Source: Polyangia bacterium (GTDB taxonomy: Bacteria > Myxococcota_A > Polyangia > Nannocystales > Nannocystaceae). From it: a stretch of 64,000 bases of DNA. Every line of letters starts with the position of its first letter. The stretch's first letter is position 1. Under the pieces are notes generated by a model. The model was not told the DNA's origin and did not search any database. It saw only the letters and a program-made list of their open reading frames with translations. Below are positions 44,310 to 53,840 of this stretch, piece by piece. Made by a program: the position numbers and the translations under genes. The DNA lies in contig JAUIKS010000009.1 of assembly GCA_030430565.1 (NCBI GenBank), positions 248,001 through 312,000 on the forward strand. The letters run 5' to 3'.

Positions 44310-47264
44310 CTACTCGTCCTCGAACTCCGCCGGGAACGCGCCGAAGGAGAACAGCTCCTCGGGCGTCCGCTCGACGAGCTCGCCGAGGCCCGCGAGCGCG
44401 TCGAGGTCGATCTGCGCGCGATCGCCCATGACGCCGATGATCGCCGGGCGCTGCTCGGCGCCGGTGTCGACCTCGTCGACGAAGCGCTGGAGGTCGGCGG
44501 CGGTGTAGCCCGCGAGCGCGGCCAGCTGATCGGGGCGTGGATCGGTTTGCTCGCCGAGGGCGCGCCAGCGATAGACGCGTCTCGGCACGCTGCGCGGGTC
44601 GATGCGGGTCGAGCGGTGCTCCTCGAGCAGCGCGTCGCGGACGGCGGCGACCCGCGCGGGCTGCAGCGGCGGGCGGCGCATCAGCTCGAGCAGCAGGCGC
44701 GTGACCAAGGCGACCTTGTCGCCCTGGGTCCCGGCCAGGCCGAGGATGGTCGAAGGGTCATCTACGCGCAGGCCGACCTCGTGGCGCGCGGTCGCGGCGT
44801 AGGCGAGGCCCCGGGCCTCGCGCAGCTCCTGGAACACGAGCCCGCTCATGTCGCCGCCGAGGTAGTGGTCGTAGAGGCGCGCGAGCGGGCGGGCGCTGCG
44901 GGGCAGGGGCGGGCGCGGGAGCGCGACCTGGACCTGGGCCTGCGCGGTCTGCTTGTGCACGAAGAAGATCGTCGTCCGCGGGACCTGACGCAGCGACAGC
45001 GGCGGGCGCGGCGGGGGATCTTCGAACGCCTCGGGGGGGTTGTGGCGCGAGCCGAGCTCGAGCTGCCAGCGCTCGTCTGCCGGCAGCGAGGGGCCGAAGT
45101 ACAGGGTCGAGCGCGCGAGGCCGGTGAGGCTCTCTAAAAGCAGCTGCAGGCGCCGGACGGTGGTGCTGGCGAGCAGCGCGTTGGAGGGGCGCAGGCGGGT
45201 CCATCCGCGCGCGCCGTGGCGCACGTAGTCGGCGAGCGCGTTGGCCACGGAGTCGGGCTCGCGCAGCTCGCCGTGACGTCGGCTGAGTCGGTTCTGCAGC
45301 ATGCGCTGCAGGTCCTCGGCGTCGAAGCGCGGCCCGTTCATCCAGCGCTCGAGCAGCGAGATGCTGGTGTTGAGGTTCTTGCGCACGCCCGAGACGGACA
45401 CGGTCGTGAGGTCGGGGCCGCACCAGGTGTCGACGGTGGTGCCGAGGCGGTAGAACGCGCGCTGCAGCTCGGGGGCCGGGATCTCGTGGCCGTCGAAGCT
45501 GACGCCGGCGCGCTCGAGCATGTCGAGCGCGTAGCGCATCAGCGGCGCCTGCCGCAGCCCGACGCGGAACGCGAAGCTGACGGTGAACAGATCGCTGAGG
45601 GTGTTGGGCGCGAAGATGTAGGGCCCGGTCGCGATCGCGCCGGTGGTGAAGTCGACGCCCTCGCGCAGCCAGACCGGCTCGGGCGGGGTGGTCGGCAGGG
45701 CCCGGACCTCGCGAGCGAGCGCGCTCTCGCGCTCGGGGTCGATCGGCACGGGCGTGATCTTCGGCGTGCGGATCTGCGGCGGCTCGTGCAGGCCGCGCTC
45801 GCGCCGGACGACCACGAAGTCGCCGCCGAGGTAGCGCCGGGCGACCCGCACGATGTCGGCCTTGGACACGCGCTCCATCTCGACGGTGCGCTTGGCGTAG
45901 TCGGGCCAGGCCTGGAAGGTCGTGAAGGCCTCGGCCATGCGGGCGGCGCGGCTCTCGTTGGACTCGAGCGCGCGCTTGTCGTGGATCCGCGCGTGCAGCT
46001 TGATGGCCGCGAGGTCCTCGTCGCTGAAGTCGCCGGCCTGCAGGTCGCGGATGATCTCGAGCAGCAGCGCCTCGACCTCGTCGAGCGCCTGGTCGGCGCG
46101 CGCGCTCGCGGTCATCGACCAGTAGCCGGCCTCGAGGCGGTGCTCGCCGCTGGCGTGGGCGTCGGGGACTTTCTGCGAGAGCCGCAGCTTGACGTTGAGC
46201 AGCCCGCAGGTCGCGTTGTCGACCAGGCGATCGAGCACGCGCAGCGCCGGCGTGTCGGCGTGGCCGAGCGGCGTGGTCCGCCAGGCGACGGTCACCGACT
46301 GCTCGCCCTCGGCGCGGACCGTCCGCAGCACGCGACCGCGGGGCGCGTGCGCGGGCTCGCCGAGCGCGCGCGGGGGCAGGGGGCGCGGCCGCCAGTCGGC
46401 GAACTCGCGCTCGAGCACCGGCAGCGCGACCGCGGCGTCGATGTCCCCCGCCAGCACGATCGCGGCGTTGTTGGGCGCGTACCAGCGCTGGAAGAACGCC
46501 ACCATGTCGGCGTAGGCCGGGCTCTTGAGGTGCTCGCCGCGGCCCAGGGTCGGCTGCGTGCCGTAGGGGTGCGCGCCGAACAGCGCGGCCATCATGTCCT
46601 CGTAGATCCGCTCGTGCGGATCATCGAGGGACATGTTCTTTTCTTCATAAACCGACTCGAGCTCCGGATAGAACAGGCGAAACACCGGGTCGGTGAAGCG
46701 CGCGCGCTCGAGCCGGGCCCAGGGCGCGAGCGAGCCCGCGGGCACGTCGCTGATGTAGACGGTCTCCTCGGCCGCGGTGAAGGCGTTGACGTCGATCACG
46801 CCGAGCGAGGCGAACACGCGGTCGAGCTCGTTGGGGATCGCGACGGCGGCGGAGCGCTGGGTCTCGGCGTCGATCTCGGCGAGCAGCGCGTCGCGGCGCC
46901 GGGGCGCCCGCGCGACCCGGAGCTCGTCGTAGAGCTGGGCGATGCGATCGAGGTGCGGGCGCTCGCGGTCGAAGTCGAGGGTGCCGAGCGCCGACGAGCC
47001 CTTGAACATCATGTGCTCGAGGTAGTGCGCGAGGCCGGTGGACTTCGGCGGGTCGTGGCGGGCCCCGGCCCGGATCGCGATCCAGGCCTGAAACCGCGGC
47101 TCCCGGCGGTAGGTGCTGAGGTAGACGGTCAGGCCGTTCGACAGCCGGTGGATCGTCACGCCGAGCGGATCGTCGGCCGCGGGCGTGGCGATCGTCGCGG
47201 GCAGCGCCTCGTCGCGGCCTCCGGCGGTGACGGTGACCTTGGGGTTCGCGGAAACTAAACTCAC
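44310..47264 (-). CDS. M16-family zinc metallopeptidase, two-domain
   Basis: A 984-residue protein with GTG start overlapping the upstream sppA-type stop (GTGA). The N-half has the inverse zinc motif HxxEH in GLAHYLEHMMFKGS (His80, Glu83, His84) and a downstream Glu cluster (YPELESVYEEKNMS) for the third ligand. An insert of about 50 residues lies between them. The second half is an inactive M16-like domain (ITLTPFAS-type strands replaced; RFDAEDLQRMLQNRLSR; AYAATARHEVGLRVDDPSTI). No signal peptide is visible at the start. The family includes pitrilysin-, PqqL- and processing-peptidase-like enzymes that cut peptides. In the operon GroES-like / barrel-SppA / M16 it may finish degradation of envelope peptides, which is inference. 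Its length matches two-domain pitrilysin-like members. Confidence 0.93.
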   Translation of the reverse strand: MSLVSANPKVTVTAGGRDEALPATIATPAADDPLGVTIHRLSNGLTVYLSTYRREPRFQAWIAIRAGARHDPPKSTGLAHYLEHMMFKGSSALGTLDFDRERPHLDRIAQLYDELRVARAPRRRDALLAEIDAETQRSAAVAIPNELDRVFASLGVIDVNAFTAAEETVYISDVPAGSLAPWARLERARFTDPVFRLFYPELESVYEEKNMSLDDPHERIYEDMMAALFGAHPYGTQPTLGRGEHLKSPAYADMVAFFQRWYAPNNAAIVLAGDIDAAVALPVLEREFADWRPRPLPPRALGEPAHAPRGRVLRTVRAEGEQSVTVAWRTTPLGHADTPALRVLDRLVDNATCGLLNVKLRLSQKVPDAHASGEHRLEAGYWSMTASARADQALDEVEALLLEIIRDLQAGDFSDEDLAAIKLHARIHDKRALESNESRAARMAEAFTTFQAWPDYAKRTVEMERVSKADIVRVARRYLGGDFVVVRRERGLHEPPQIRTPKITPVPIDPERESALAREVRALPTTPPEPVWLREGVDFTTGAIATGPYIFAPNTLSDLFTVSFAFRVGLRQAPLMRYALDMLERAGVSFDGHEIPAPELQRAFYRLGTTVDTWCGPDLTTVSVSGVRKNLNTSISLLERWMNGPRFDAEDLQRMLQNRLSRRHGELREPDSVANALADYVRHGARGWTRLRPSNALLASTTVRRLQLLLESLTGLARSTLYFGPSLPADERWQLELGSRHNPPEAFEDPPPRPPLSLRQVPRTTIFFVHKQTAQAQVQVALPRPPLPRSARPLARLYDHYLGGDMSGLVFQELREARGLAYAATARHEVGLRVDDPSTILGLAGTQGDKVALVTRLLLELMRRPPLQPARVAAVRDALLEEHRSTRIDPRSVPRRVYRWRALGEQTDPRPDQLAALAGYTAADLQRFVDEVDTGAEQRPAIIGVMGDRAQIDLDALAGLGELVERTPEELFSFGAFPAEFEDE

Positions 47265-49900
47265 TCGATCTCGATCACGAACGGCATCAGCGCGCTCGGG
47301 CGGTCATTCGGTAAAAACAGGGTCGAGAGCGGCAGCCGCGAGAGCGCCGCGTTGAGCGCGAGCGGCAGCGCGGCGTGTCGCTTCTCCTCGGCGCGCGCCT
47401 GCGCGCGCTCGCGCAGCTTGGTGTAGCCAAACGGCGCGCTGCCGGGGCTGCGCAGCAGGAGGTCGATCAGCCGCTTGCGCCGCGGCAGCACGCGCAGATC
47501 GAGCTCGACGAGCTTGGAGATCTTGGCCGCTTTGCGCAGGTAGGCGATCGCCTCGTGCATGCCGCCGAAGCTGTCCACGAGCTTGAGCGCGCGCGCGTCC
47601 TTGCCCGAGTAGACGTGCCCGCGGCCGAGCTCGTCGACCCGCGCGACCGTCATGCCTCTGGCCTCGGCGACATGTCCGATGAAGATGTCGTAGATCTCGC
47701 GCATCGACCTCATCAGGCGCGCCATCTGATCATCCGAGGCCGCCGACCACAGCTGCTGGATGTCGGCGTTGGCGCCCTGCTTGAAGGTCGTCGTCGAGAT
47801 CCCGAGCTTGTCGAGCAGCCCGGAGACGTCGATGTTCATGGTCACAACGCCGATCGAGCCGGTCACCGTGGTCGGCTGGACGTAGACCTTGCGCGCGCCC
47901 GTAGCGACGTAGTAGCCGCCGGAGGCCGCGACGTCGCCCATCGAGACCACGATCGGCGGGCTGAAGCGCGGGTCTTTGTCGTGCGCCTGGCGGGTCAGGT
48001 CGACCTCGCGCCAGATGATCTCGGAGGCCAGCGCCGAGCCGCCGGGGGAGTTGACGCGCAGGATGATGCCCTCGCAGGCCGGGTCCGCGCGCAGCTCCCT
48101 CAGCGTCTGGGCGATGGTGTCGCCGCCGGTGAACTGGATCCCGAGCAGCGGGATGAAGCGGTTCTCGCCGTCGATGATCGTGCCCTCGACGAGGACCACG
48201 CCGATGTAGGGCGTCGTCGACCAGGTGGCCGGCTCGGGGCTGGTGTCGGGGAACTCGGCGAAGCGGACGTTGGCGTCGAGCGTGTTCGAAATCTTGCGGA
48301 TGACCTCGTCGCGGTGGGTGACCTCATCGACCAGGCCGTTCTCCACGGCGGCGGCGGGGCCGTAGGGCGCGTCGTCGACCAGCGCGCGGACCTGGCTCTG
48401 CGTCATCCCGCGCGCGCGCGCGATGTCGTAGACGACCTGGTCGAAGGTGTCGGCCATCAGCTTGGTCCGCTGGGCGCGGTCCGGCGGCGAGGGCTCGGTG
48501 CGCGTGAACGGCTCGTGCGCGCTCTTGTACTCGTCGATGTGCAGCGCCTGGACGTTGACGCCGAGCTTGTCGAGCAGGCCCTTGAAGTAGATGGAGGTCG
48601 CCGAGAGCCCGTAGATGTCGAGCGAGCCGCCGGGGTGCAGGTAGACCTGCTCGGCCGCGCTGGCGACGTAGTACTCCTTGATGCCGGTCCCCTCGAGGTA
48701 GGCGAACACGTGGCCGCCGTTGTTGCGGATCCGGATCAGGGAGTCGCGGACCTCCTCGAGGCTCGCCCAGCCGGCGCCCACGCCCCGCGCGTCGACCAGC
48801 AAGACCGCGCGCGCGCCGGCCTGCTCGGCGCGCTCGAGCTTCTGGAGCAGGTTGATCAGCGATCGCTCGTCCGAGATGTCGGCGAGCTCGATACGCTCGG
48901 CGTTGACGATCCGCGGCCAGTACACGCGGCCGCGGGGGACCGAGCTGAAGCGCGCCGCGAGCCCGAAGCCGTCGACGCTCTCCGACAGCCCCGCGTGCAG
49001 ACCGCTGCGGACGCCGATGACGTCCCAGGACAGCCCCAGGCTCACGCCGCCGCGGACACCGCGCTGGTAGCGGTCGAGCTGGAAGGTCTGGTCGTCGAGC
49101 ACGGCGACGCGGACCTGCTCGACCTCGCCCGCGACCTCCAGGCCGTGGTAGCGGACCGCGACGCGACCGCGCGGGAACAGCCCGAGCGATTCCAGCGAGT
49201 CGGTGGTCACGTTGTTCTGCACGCGGGCCTTAAACCCGCCGGCGAGCTCGAGCCAACGCCGGCCCATGAGCGGGCGAACACCGAGCTCGGCGGCGACCTG
49301 CAGCTCCTGCGTGCCGGGCTGGGCCAGCGGCGCGTTGAACATGTTGGCTGGCCCAAACCGGACCATGGCGCCGAGGGAGGCCCAGTTGCGCAGCCGGACC
49401 AAGAGGCCGAGGTCGATGTCGGGCTTGTTGGCGAGGTCCGGCGAGATCGGGATGTGGATCCCCAAGCCCGTCGCGGCGACCTCGCCGTCACCGCCCGAGA
49501 ACGCCAACGAGATCTTGGTCAGGTTCGGGTTGTTGATGGCGTCGAAGTCGTTGACGTCGCGGATGCCAGGCTGCAGCGCCTGCACGCCCAGGCCGACGCC
49601 GAAGCCGAGCCCGAGGTTGACGGTGGTGAAGAAGCCGAAGCCGCTGCCGCGCGTGAACGCGCTCGTCGACTGGTAGCCCATCAGCACCAGGTCCCAGCCG
49701 GGGGTCGCTTGGATCAGCGCCGGGTTGAGCTCGAGGCTGCTGGCGTCGCCCTCGCTCGAGTAGTCCTTGACCGGGCGGTCTACGCCGTCAGTGGTCGCGC
49801 GATCGAGCGCCACCGGGACCTGCGCGGCCGCGGGCGTGGACCACGAGCAGACGGCGGCTGCGGTCCCGGTCGCGATTGCGAGCGCGCGCCAGCGTCTCAC
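47261..49900 (-). CDS. SppA-type signal peptide peptidase with N-terminal outer-membrane-like domain (second copy)
   Basis: An 879-residue exported protein with a signal peptide ending at STPAAA-QV. Residues about 28-320 form a beta-rich, barrel-like domain (FFTTVNLGLGFGVGLGVQAL; LELAGGFKARVQNNVTTDSL; VRYHGLEVAGEVEQVRVAVL). Two peptidase S49 halves follow with the general-base Lys459 (HIDEYKSAHEPFTR) and the nucleophile Ser660 (MGDVAASGGYYVATGA), 201 residues apart, as in tandem SppA. The C-terminus continues after the protease (LIDLLLRSPGSAPFGYTKLR). Same architecture as 14161-16932 but clearly diverged. Its GTG start overlaps the GroES-like stop (GTGA) and its stop overlaps the M16 start, so the three are translationally coupled. 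Confidence 0.92.
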   Translation of the reverse strand: MRRWRALAIATGTAAAVCSWSTPAAAQVPVALDRATTDGVDRPVKDYSSEGDASSLELNPALIQATPGWDLVLMGYQSTSAFTRGSGFGFFTTVNLGLGFGVGLGVQALQPGIRDVNDFDAINNPNLTKISLAFSGGDGEVAATGLGIHIPISPDLANKPDIDLGLLVRLRNWASLGAMVRFGPANMFNAPLAQPGTQELQVAAELGVRPLMGRRWLELAGGFKARVQNNVTTDSLESLGLFPRGRVAVRYHGLEVAGEVEQVRVAVLDDQTFQLDRYQRGVRGGVSLGLSWDVIGVRSGLHAGLSESVDGFGLAARFSSVPRGRVYWPRIVNAERIELADISDERSLINLLQKLERAEQAGARAVLLVDARGVGAGWASLEEVRDSLIRIRNNGGHVFAYLEGTGIKEYYVASAAEQVYLHPGGSLDIYGLSATSIYFKGLLDKLGVNVQALHIDEYKSAHEPFTRTEPSPPDRAQRTKLMADTFDQVVYDIARARGMTQSQVRALVDDAPYGPAAAVENGLVDEVTHRDEVIRKISNTLDANVRFAEFPDTSPEPATWSTTPYIGVVLVEGTIIDGENRFIPLLGIQFTGGDTIAQTLRELRADPACEGIILRVNSPGGSALASEIIWREVDLTRQAHDKDPRFSPPIVVSMGDVAASGGYYVATGARKVYVQPTTVTGSIGVVTMNIDVSGLLDKLGISTTTFKQGANADIQQLWSAASDDQMARLMRSMREIYDIFIGHVAEARGMTVARVDELGRGHVYSGKDARALKLVDSFGGMHEAIAYLRKAAKISKLVELDLRVLPRRKRLIDLLLRSPGSAPFGYTKLRERAQARAEEKRHAALPLALNAALSRLPLSTLFLPNDRPSALMPFVIEIE

Positions 49901-50382
49901 TGGAGCTCGTCCTCGGAGATGGAGTCGACGATCGCCAGGATAAAGCGCACCGCCAAGAGCCGCAGGGAGTCGTCCCAGGGGACCGAGATGCCCTTGTCTT
50001 TGGCGAACAGGACCTGCGCGCCGACCGGGATCCCGCTGACGTTCTCGCCGAGGTCGGCCTTGAGCACGCCGTCATCGTCGTCGTCGCTCTCGATCTGCAT
50101 CCCCAACGCGGACTTCGGCTGCGTGCGCGCGACCTCGATCACCTCGCCCAGCAGCGCCTCCGCGTTGCTGTCCTTCGCGCCCGCGGGCAGGTAGAGGCCC
50201 GACTCCGAGCGATCCTCGCCGCGGAGGATGCGGACCAGGACCCGCGGCCCCAGCGGTTGGATATGCCGGGCGATCCGCGGCCGACGCCGGCGCGGGCTGG
50301 TCACCATATCGTCCGTGTCGTCAGTGTCGTCGGCTTCATCATCCGGAGCGCCGGGGGGTGGTGCGGGCATCGCCGGAACCAT
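49897..50382 (-). CDS. GroES-like co-chaperonin domain protein
   Basis: A 161-residue protein. An acidic N-terminal extension (DDEADDTDDTDD) and a basic patch (RRRRPRIARH) precede a Cpn10 fold: IQPLGPRVLVRILRGEDRSE, SGLYLPAGAKDSNAEALLGE, then VGAQVLFAKDKGISVPWDDS and LLAVRFILAIVDS. The usual mobile-loop region is present but an acidic insert (ESDDDDDGV) interrupts the middle. No GroEL gene is nearby, so it is probably not the housekeeping groES but a specialised paralogue. A strong ribosome-binding site (GGGAGG) sits just before the first ATG at 50382; it is so close that the second ATG at 50370 may be the true start. It leads an operon with two proteases. Confidence 0.85.
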   Translation of the reverse strand: MVPAMPAPPPGAPDDEADDTDDTDDMVTSPRRRRPRIARHIQPLGPRVLVRILRGEDRSESGLYLPAGAKDSNAEALLGEVIEVARTQPKSALGMQIESDDDDDGVLKADLGENVSGIPVGAQVLFAKDKGISVPWDDSLRLLAVRFILAIVDSISEDELQ

Positions 50383-50425
50383 AGCCTCCCGAGCGCGCGC
50401 CTGTCAGCGGCGCGGGCTCGGAGAT

Positions 50426-52966
50426 TTATCGCAGGCCGTGGGCGCGGCGCAGCAACCACTCGCCGGCGAAGCCGAGGAGCACGAGCAGCAGCGCGCCCCA
50501 GCCGTCCCACAACGCGATCTGTCGTCGGCTCTCGACGCTGCGCAGGCCCGCGGTGTCATCGGGCGGGCGCAGCGGGAGGTCGTCGGGGAGGGCGGCGTCC
50601 CCCTGGTTGAGGCTGAGCGAGCGCGTGAGGCCACCTGTCTCCCGCGCCAGCAGCTCGAGGCGCGCGCGTCCCGGATCGGCGTCGAGCCACGCGAGCTCGT
50701 GGCCAGCCTCGCGCACGAGGAACACCCGGCGCGCGTGGGGGGCCACCTTGTCGCGGGCCTCGTCCCCCGCGTCGTCTTGGAGGTCGAGCGGGTCGTCTGG
50801 CTCCGAGGCGACGCGGCGGGCGCTGGCCTCGTAGGAGCCCGGGGGCAGCGGATCCAGGGTCTGCGCGGCGCGGCCGAGCCCATCGGTGCGCCACTCGCCG
50901 CGGGCGATGGCGTCCGCGTAGCTCTCCGCCGGCCCGGTCACCTTCGAGTCCGTGTCCGTCGTCTCGTCAGGATCGTCGGCGCTACCGGCGCTCTCCGCGA
51001 AGGAGTCGGCGTCGAGCGTCCCGCGGGTCAGCGGCCGGACCAACCAGCGGATCCCGACCTCGGGCTCGGGCGCGTAGCTCGCTGACAGCGCGGTGGCTCG
51101 CAGGGTGATGGGGTCTCGGGTGCCGTAGCTCGCGCGGTCGGTCTCGAGCGTCAGGCGCTCCGAGCTCGCGTCGCGCAGCAGCCAGCGGATCACGCCGAGC
51201 CAGAGGATGTCGTAGGGGCGGGCCCCGTCGACCATTGGCAGGTCGGCCGCGAAGCCGAGTCGCCAGGTGCTGCCGGTCGCCAGGACGAGCACTCGTCCGC
51301 GGCCCGGCTCGGCGGTCATCAACAGCGGCAGCGTGCCCAGACCGTCCGGGTTTTGCCGCTCCATCAGGACCGTGGCCTGCAGCGGACCGCGTCCTGAGCC
51401 GAGGCCGGCGTTGACCTGGATCGCGTTGTAGCTGTCCAGCGCAGGCAGCCCGTCCCACCGCGTGAAGCCCGCTTCCGCGAGGCGCGCGGTGACCGGGTGC
51501 CGGCGGGCCGCGTCGGTCATGCGCGGGCGGAACGGGCGGGTGTCGAGGCCGGTCGGCGCGTGGATGTCGACCGGCATGACCGCAGCCAGCTCCGGGTTGC
51601 TGTAGTCCCCGGTCGCCAGCCCCAGGTCGCCGCCGATCACCACCAGCGCGCCGCCCTCTTGCACGTACTGCGCGATGTTGCCCAGATACCGGCCGACCTG
51701 GTGATTCACGGCGTCGAAGTTGTGCAGGATCACCAGGTCGAAGGAGCCCAGCTCGTCCTCAAACAGCGCGTCGGTGGGGAACGCGATCAGGCTCAGCGGA
51801 GCGCGGCGATCCTCGCGGTCGCTGTCGTCGAGACCGCGGAGAATGTAGTAGCTGAGCAGCTCGACGTTGGGGTCTTTGCGCATCAGCGTCCGCAGCGCGC
51901 GGACGTCCCAGTCCGGGCGCCCGGACACGTGCAGCACGCGGACCTTGTCGCGCAGGACCTTGACGATGAATGGCCAGCGGTTGTTGGCCGTGGTCGCCTC
52001 GCCCTTCAGCGGACGGACCACGACCTCAAACACATACTGGCCGGTTCGATCGGGCGCGACCTCAAAGCGAAGCGGCATCACCACGCCGTCGGCGGCCAGC
52101 TTCAGGGAGGTGCTCGCGATCGTCGTCCCGTCGCGGCGCAGCTCGATCTCGGTCTGCTCGCCCTCGAGGCCGTGGGCGACCAGCTCCACCTCGAACTCGC
52201 TGATGTTCTCGACGAACGCGAATTCGCCGCTGCGGACCTTCGTGATGCTGATGTCCCGCAGGTGCGGCGCGCCCGCGCTGATGGTCGTGATCGGGACGGC
52301 GAGCTGCTTCGCCATCTGCAGCAGCGCCGCGTCGGCGCCCTCGCTCTCGGCCACAAGACCGTCCGAGACCACCACGACCGCGGCGAGCGGGCGCGGGTCG
52401 ACCGGGGCCGACCGCTTCGCGGACTTGTCCGGATCACGGGCCAATCGCGAGAGCGCCTGGGTCAGGTTCGACGCCGGGCCCTCCGCGGTCAGCGCGACGT
52501 TGTCACCGTCCTCCCCGGCGGTCAGCTCGCGGATCGCGCTAGACTCGGCGAACGCGCGAAACTCGAGATCGACGCCGCGCGCGCGCCAGCCAGCCAAGGT
52601 CTCCCGGGTGCGCTCATCGGCGAGCAGACGCTGCACCCGGTCCACGCGGCGCGCGGCCTCAGCCTTGGGGGCGCTGCGGTCCTCGATCCCCATGCTGGCG
52701 CTGTCGTCGAGCAGGACGACCACCCGCGGGCCGAATTCCCGCACATCATCGATCGCCAGGCTCACTTCAAAGGCGACCGCGACCAGGCCGGCGATCGCGA
52801 GGGTCCGGAGCGCGAGCAACGCGACGCGCGCGCGAGCCGGCAGAACGTCGTTGGAGTAGGCCGAATACGCCGCTTCCACGAGGGCCGCGAGCGCGCAGAG
52901 CACGAGCAGGACGACCGCCCAGGTCGGCGGCGTAAAGCCCGCGATCAATTGCCAGCGCTCGGTCAT
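50426..52966 (-). CDS. Large membrane protein with VWA-like and glutamine-amidotransferase-like domains
   Basis: An 846-residue protein. Two N-terminal helices (WAVVLLVLCALAALVEAAYS; VALLALRTLAIAGLVAVAFE) precede a von Willebrand A-like domain with the MIDAS start VVVLLDDSASMGIEDRSAPK and VVVVSDGLVAES. A strand-rich region follows, then a class I amidotransferase-like fold (VRVLHVSGRPDWDVRALRTL; LVILHNFDAVN; GGALVVIGGDLGLATGDYSN). A C-terminal helix (GWGALLLVLLGFAGEWLL) anchors the end. This matches the large integral-membrane proteins that accompany BatA-like and DUF4159 proteins in MoxR-type gene clusters. Those clusters are thought to handle envelope protein assembly. The MoxR ATPase and DUF58 genes are not in the window. 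It lies 18 bases after the DUF4159 gene. Confidence 0.88.
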   Translation of the reverse strand: MTERWQLIAGFTPPTWAVVLLVLCALAALVEAAYSAYSNDVLPARARVALLALRTLAIAGLVAVAFEVSLAIDDVREFGPRVVVLLDDSASMGIEDRSAPKAEAARRVDRVQRLLADERTRETLAGWRARGVDLEFRAFAESSAIRELTAGEDGDNVALTAEGPASNLTQALSRLARDPDKSAKRSAPVDPRPLAAVVVVSDGLVAESEGADAALLQMAKQLAVPITTISAGAPHLRDISITKVRSGEFAFVENISEFEVELVAHGLEGEQTEIELRRDGTTIASTSLKLAADGVVMPLRFEVAPDRTGQYVFEVVVRPLKGEATTANNRWPFIVKVLRDKVRVLHVSGRPDWDVRALRTLMRKDPNVELLSYYILRGLDDSDREDRRAPLSLIAFPTDALFEDELGSFDLVILHNFDAVNHQVGRYLGNIAQYVQEGGALVVIGGDLGLATGDYSNPELAAVMPVDIHAPTGLDTRPFRPRMTDAARRHPVTARLAEAGFTRWDGLPALDSYNAIQVNAGLGSGRGPLQATVLMERQNPDGLGTLPLLMTAEPGRGRVLVLATGSTWRLGFAADLPMVDGARPYDILWLGVIRWLLRDASSERLTLETDRASYGTRDPITLRATALSASYAPEPEVGIRWLVRPLTRGTLDADSFAESAGSADDPDETTDTDSKVTGPAESYADAIARGEWRTDGLGRAAQTLDPLPPGSYEASARRVASEPDDPLDLQDDAGDEARDKVAPHARRVFLVREAGHELAWLDADPGRARLELLARETGGLTRSLSLNQGDAALPDDLPLRPPDDTAGLRSVESRRQIALWDGWGALLLVLLGFAGEWLLRRAHGLR

Positions 52967-52984
52967 ACGGCCTGCGTCAGTCAG

Positions 52985-53833
52985 TTAGCGCCAGTGTCGG
53001 CTCTGCAGCAACGTCTCGACGTGCGCGCGGTCCGACTTGTAGTCGGTGCAGGTCGCGTACAGCAGGATGTTGACCGCGAAGCGCAGCGCCCACTCGCGCT
53101 GCATGGGGCCGCCGGGGGTGCAGGGGTAGGCCGGGAGTCCATCCGGTTTACGGGCCAGCGCGCCGCCCAGGTCGTTGCGCAGCAGCAGGACCTTGAGGCG
53201 ACCTTCTTCCTGGATCCCGAGCACATGGTCGAAGGTTCGCGTCCGGCCGACGGGCTCCTCGACGATGTAGAACGAGCGGTAGAGCACGTGGTCGCGCGCG
53301 ACCCGCGTAACCAGCGAGCCGGGCAGAATCCGCCCGAGCATGGCCTTCACGTCACGCTCGAACTGCAGGTCGATCCCGCCGTCGGCGGCGTCGAAGACCA
53401 GCAGCCCGCCGAGGTCGACGAAGCGCCGCAGCTGCCCCTCGGCCTCGGCGCCGAGCGCGGGCATCCCGCCCTCGCCGGCAACGTAGAGGAACGGAGTGTC
53501 GAACAGCTGCCGACTCGTCGCCGTCACCGTGGTCGGTTCGCGGACGGGCTCGAGGCGTGTGCGCAGGCGCAACTCACTCGCCAGCTGCTGCATCGCGCCT
53601 GGCCGCGGGTTCCACGCGCCTGCATAGCGGAGCTGGGGAAGATCGATCCGCAGGACCTCACTTACGAGATCAGAGTTGAGCGCCGAGCGCTCGTTGAGGA
53701 AGCGCGACAGCGGGTCCGGGTCCTGCACGGCCTGCGCGTCACGCGGGCCGAACCAGCCGGCGAGGCCGAGTCCGAGGCCGAGACCGGCCCGTAGCCGCGC
53801 CAGGAATTGCCGCCGCTGAAGCTCGGTGGACAC
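52985..53833 (-). CDS. DUF4159-type secreted protein with twin-arginine signal
   Basis: About 282 residues. I choose the GTG at 53833, which has GGGGAG 11 bases upstream and places the twin-arginine signal (LQRRQFLARLRAGLGLGLGL, cleavage after RDAQA) at the N-terminus; a TTG at 53863 would add ten residues and overlap the CAP gene stop. The mature part fits DUF4159: LPQLRYAGAWNPRPGAMQQL, FLYVAGEGGMPALGAEAEGQ, LRRFVDLGGLLVFDAADGGI, and RNDLGGALARKP near the end. The family is usually found beside VWA/amidotransferase-like membrane proteins, as here. It is exported folded through the Tat pathway. Function of the cluster in envelope biology is not settled. Confidence 0.88.
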   Translation of the reverse strand: MSTELQRRQFLARLRAGLGLGLGLAGWFGPRDAQAVQDPDPLSRFLNERSALNSDLVSEVLRIDLPQLRYAGAWNPRPGAMQQLASELRLRTRLEPVREPTTVTATSRQLFDTPFLYVAGEGGMPALGAEAEGQLRRFVDLGGLLVFDAADGGIDLQFERDVKAMLGRILPGSLVTRVARDHVLYRSFYIVEEPVGRTRTFDHVLGIQEEGRLKVLLLRNDLGGALARKPDGLPAYPCTPGGPMQREWALRFAVNILLYATCTDYKSDRAHVETLLQSRHWR

Positions 53834-53840
53834 CGAGGTG

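Noticed and set aside
45216..47258. A 680-codon plus-strand frame opposite the M16 peptidase gene
   Set aside because: No motif or hydrophobic pattern; complement of a well-supported metallopeptidase.
47375..50194. A 939-codon plus-strand frame opposite the second sppA-type gene
   Set aside because: Composition is dominated by Arg, Asp, Gly and Val with no domain, while the opposite strand encodes a complete signal peptidase with catalytic residues.
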